Of a stretch of DNA of 64,000 bases, positions 62,552-64,000 are shown in pieces (within the stretch, counting starts at the first letter, position 1; every line of letters begins with the position of its first letter). A model generated the notes under the pieces. That model had not been told where the DNA came from. It did no database searches and was given only the letters and a program-made list of their open reading frames with translations. This stretch comes from Acidihalobacter yilgarnensis. GTDB taxonomy: Bacteria; Pseudomonadota; Gammaproteobacteria; DSM-5130; Acidihalobacteraceae. The stretch lies in NCBI RefSeq assembly GCF_001753245.1, contig NZ_CP017415.1, forward strand, positions 3,094,040 through 3,158,039, written 5' to 3'. The position numbers and the translations under genes were made by a program.

Positions 62552-63532
62552 TCACGACAGCACACTACGCAGGATGGTGATGTAGTGGTCGATCAGTAAG
62601 GCGCTAAAAATCCCCATCAGATAAACGATCGAGAACGTGAACATCCTGATTGCAGTATTCGCCTTCCGCCTGAACTTCAGCTTAACGGCATATCCCAGGA
62701 AGCCCAGATTGAACACCACCGCACCGGTGAGATAAAGCCAGCCCGCAGTACCCATAATGAAGGGCAGCAGGGTCACGAGCACCAGAATCACGGTATAAAT
62801 CAGGATCTGCGTGCGCGTGTGCTCCTCGCCATGTGTCACCGGTAGCATGGGAATTTTTGCCTTCGCGTAGTCATCCTTGTAATGCAACGCCAACGCCCAG
62901 AAATGTGGCGGCGTCCAGAAAAAAATAATCGAGAAAAGCACAATCGACTCATAAGTCACATGTCCGGTCACGGCGCACCAGCCCAATACCGGCGGTACCG
63001 CGCCGGCCGCTCCGCCCCAAACGATGTTCTGCGGGGTACGGCGCTTGAGGAAGCCGGTATAGATGATGGCGTATCCGATCATCGCCGACAGCGTCAACAC
63101 CGCCGTTTCGACGTTGACCCACTCAACCAACACAATCATCGAAAGCGCAGCCAATAACGCCGCGAAACCCAGCCCTTGGAAGGTGCCGAGGCCTCCGGTG
63201 GCAATCGGGCGCCAGGCGGTACGTGACATCTTGGCGTCCATGTGTTGATCGATCACATGATTGACCGCAGCGGCGGAAGCCGAGCCCAGTCCAATACCAA
63301 TGGTGCCAAAGAGCAAGGTACCGATCGGGATGATGCCCGGCGTTGCCAACAACATGCCGACAATCGCGGTAAACAGGATCAAGGCCACTACACGCGGCTT
63401 GGTTAAGGCGTAGTAGGCCTGCATCTGACGCCAAACGTAGGCCCAACTCAAACCGGCCATCCCGTTCGTCGCCACACTCACGACGGGCAGCTCGGGTTCC
63501 CCGGCCAGGCTACGCTCCTCATCTTGACGCAT
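62552..63532 (-). CDS. ctaB: Protoheme IX farnesyltransferase (heme O synthase)
   Basis: A 326-residue UbiA-type prenyltransferase that converts heme B to heme O, the first step to heme A for aa3 oxidase. The first Asp-rich motif is NHVIDQHMDAKMSRTAWRP (near residues 91-109), preceded by YYALTKPRVVALILFTAIVG; the second region is HYKDDYAKAKIPMLPVTHG. About nine membrane helices are visible. The N-terminal 35 residues are an extension relative to E. coli CyoE. Its 5' end lies close to ctaA, with which it should be co-transcribed. Confidence 0.95.
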   Translation of the reverse strand: MRQDEERSLAGEPELPVVSVATNGMAGLSWAYVWRQMQAYYALTKPRVVALILFTAIVGMLLATPGIIPIGTLLFGTIGIGLGSASAAAVNHVIDQHMDAKMSRTAWRPIATGGLGTFQGLGFAALLAALSMIVLVEWVNVETAVLTLSAMIGYAIIYTGFLKRRTPQNIVWGGAAGAVPPVLGWCAVTGHVTYESIVLFSIIFFWTPPHFWALALHYKDDYAKAKIPMLPVTHGEEHTRTQILIYTVILVLVTLLPFIMGTAGWLYLTGAVVFNLGFLGYAVKLKFRRKANTAIRMFTFSIVYLMGIFSALLIDHYITILRSVLS

Positions 63533-63577
63533 ATCAACTCTCCTCGAGATGTACTGTTGTTATAGGATCGGCAACGC

Positions 63578-64000
63578 TCATACTTGGCCGTAGACCACCG
63601 ATCCAACGCGGCCATGCACATAGGCATATCCCGTCGACCACAGCAAAAAATTCACCGAAATAACCGCAGACAGTAGCAGCGCCGCGCCTGGCGTATGCGC
63701 CCATTCGATATAAAACGGCAGACCGAAACTCACCATGGAAATACCCAATGCGAGTTGCAACGCCAGACTGGCAAGCAAACAAACGCCCAGAATCCGTAGC
63801 TTACCGACCTTCGTGGTCAGCACTAGGTATAAACCCAGCCCGCCGACGACCAGCGTGGTGACCATCGCACCGATACGGTGCACCACCTGAATGGCCACAC
63901 GTGCGCCGCCACCCAATACACCGCCCTGATAATCGATACCCAAGCGATGCCAGAATACGAACGCCTTGTCGAAATCCATGCCCTCCGGCCACCAATGACC
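63578..64000 (-). CDS. ctaA: Heme A synthase CtaA, partial (C-terminal part)
   Basis: The frame is open to the window edge, so only about the last 140 residues are present. PEGMDFDKAFVFWHRLGIDY and EWAHTPGAALLLSAVISVNF with their helices match the C-terminal half of CtaA/Cox15. HRIGAMV and WAHTPGA carry the conserved histidines. The enzyme oxidises heme O to heme A. It is 45 bp upstream of ctaB. The missing part and probably cox genes lie beyond the right edge. Confidence 0.9.
   Translation of the reverse strand, partial: GHWWPEGMDFDKAFVFWHRLGIDYQGGVLGGGARVAIQVVHRIGAMVTTLVVGGLGLYLVLTTKVGKLRILGVCLLASLALQLALGISMVSFGLPFYIEWAHTPGAALLLSAVISVNFLLWSTGYAYVHGRVGSVVYGQV

Overview
The window reads as chromosome of an acidophilic, iron- and sulfur-oxidising gammaproteobacterium. 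The strongest marker is a rusticyanin gene (about 61.7-62.2 kb) beside heme O/heme A synthesis genes (ctaB, ctaA), Sco-type copper chaperones and an unusual Rieske/cytochrome b operon. A sucrose synthase / sucrose-phosphate synthase / fructokinase set fits a salt-tolerant organism. Together with engB, thrB, polA, thiSG-trmB and recCBD in gammaproteobacterial style, this points to something like Acidihalobacter. That assignment is an inference from gene content, not a database match.

Layout. 0-5 kb: a DMT exporter and a GFA-type protein, an 870-bp gene-free stretch with three perfect hairpins, then an AT-richer accessory patch of unrecognised genes. 5.4-17.4 kb: a phosphorylase-kinase-alpha-like GH15 protein and recCBD. 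17.5-23.7 kb: an MscS channel, a two-gene RND pump and a duplicated DoxD-like membrane protein. 23.8-27.5 kb: tRNA-Gly(CCC), thiS-thiG-trmB, a four-cysteine FNR and a second Crp/Fnr regulator. 27.5-39.3 kb: a long run of minus-strand genes covering two cytochromes c4, System II cytochrome c maturation (resB, ccsA), dsbA, a nuclease-fold protein, and sucrose metabolism. 39.4-44.5 kb: engB, a degenerate thrB-like gene, a LOG-family gene and polA. 44.6-45.4 kb: five tandem small-RNA units. 45.7-52.3 kb: cardiolipin synthase, two Slp lipoproteins, uvrD and a chemoreceptor. 52.5-64 kb: the respiratory region.

Main results. (1) The pet operon encodes a b6-type N-terminal cytochrome b, and a 659-residue protein that fuses a NirB-like FAD/NAD(P)H module and a BFD [2Fe-2S] domain to the C-terminal half of cytochrome b. 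The PEWY motif of the quinol site reads PLFF. This could couple the quinone pool directly to NAD(P), a tempting route for the uphill electron flow an iron oxidiser needs. (2) Downstream of polA lie five tandem units. Each has a sigma-E-like promoter at identical spacing, a 5' hairpin with a compensatory base-pair change, a C-rich loop complementary to Shine-Dalgarno sequences, and an intrinsic terminator. The loop of units 1 and 5 is complementary over 11 nt to the ribosome-binding site of the chemoreceptor gene at 52306. (3) Three conserved genes (polA, engB, a Sco gene) are each broken at a 7-base G/C run and each restored by one added base, which suggests systematic homopolymer undercalling rather than three true mutations.
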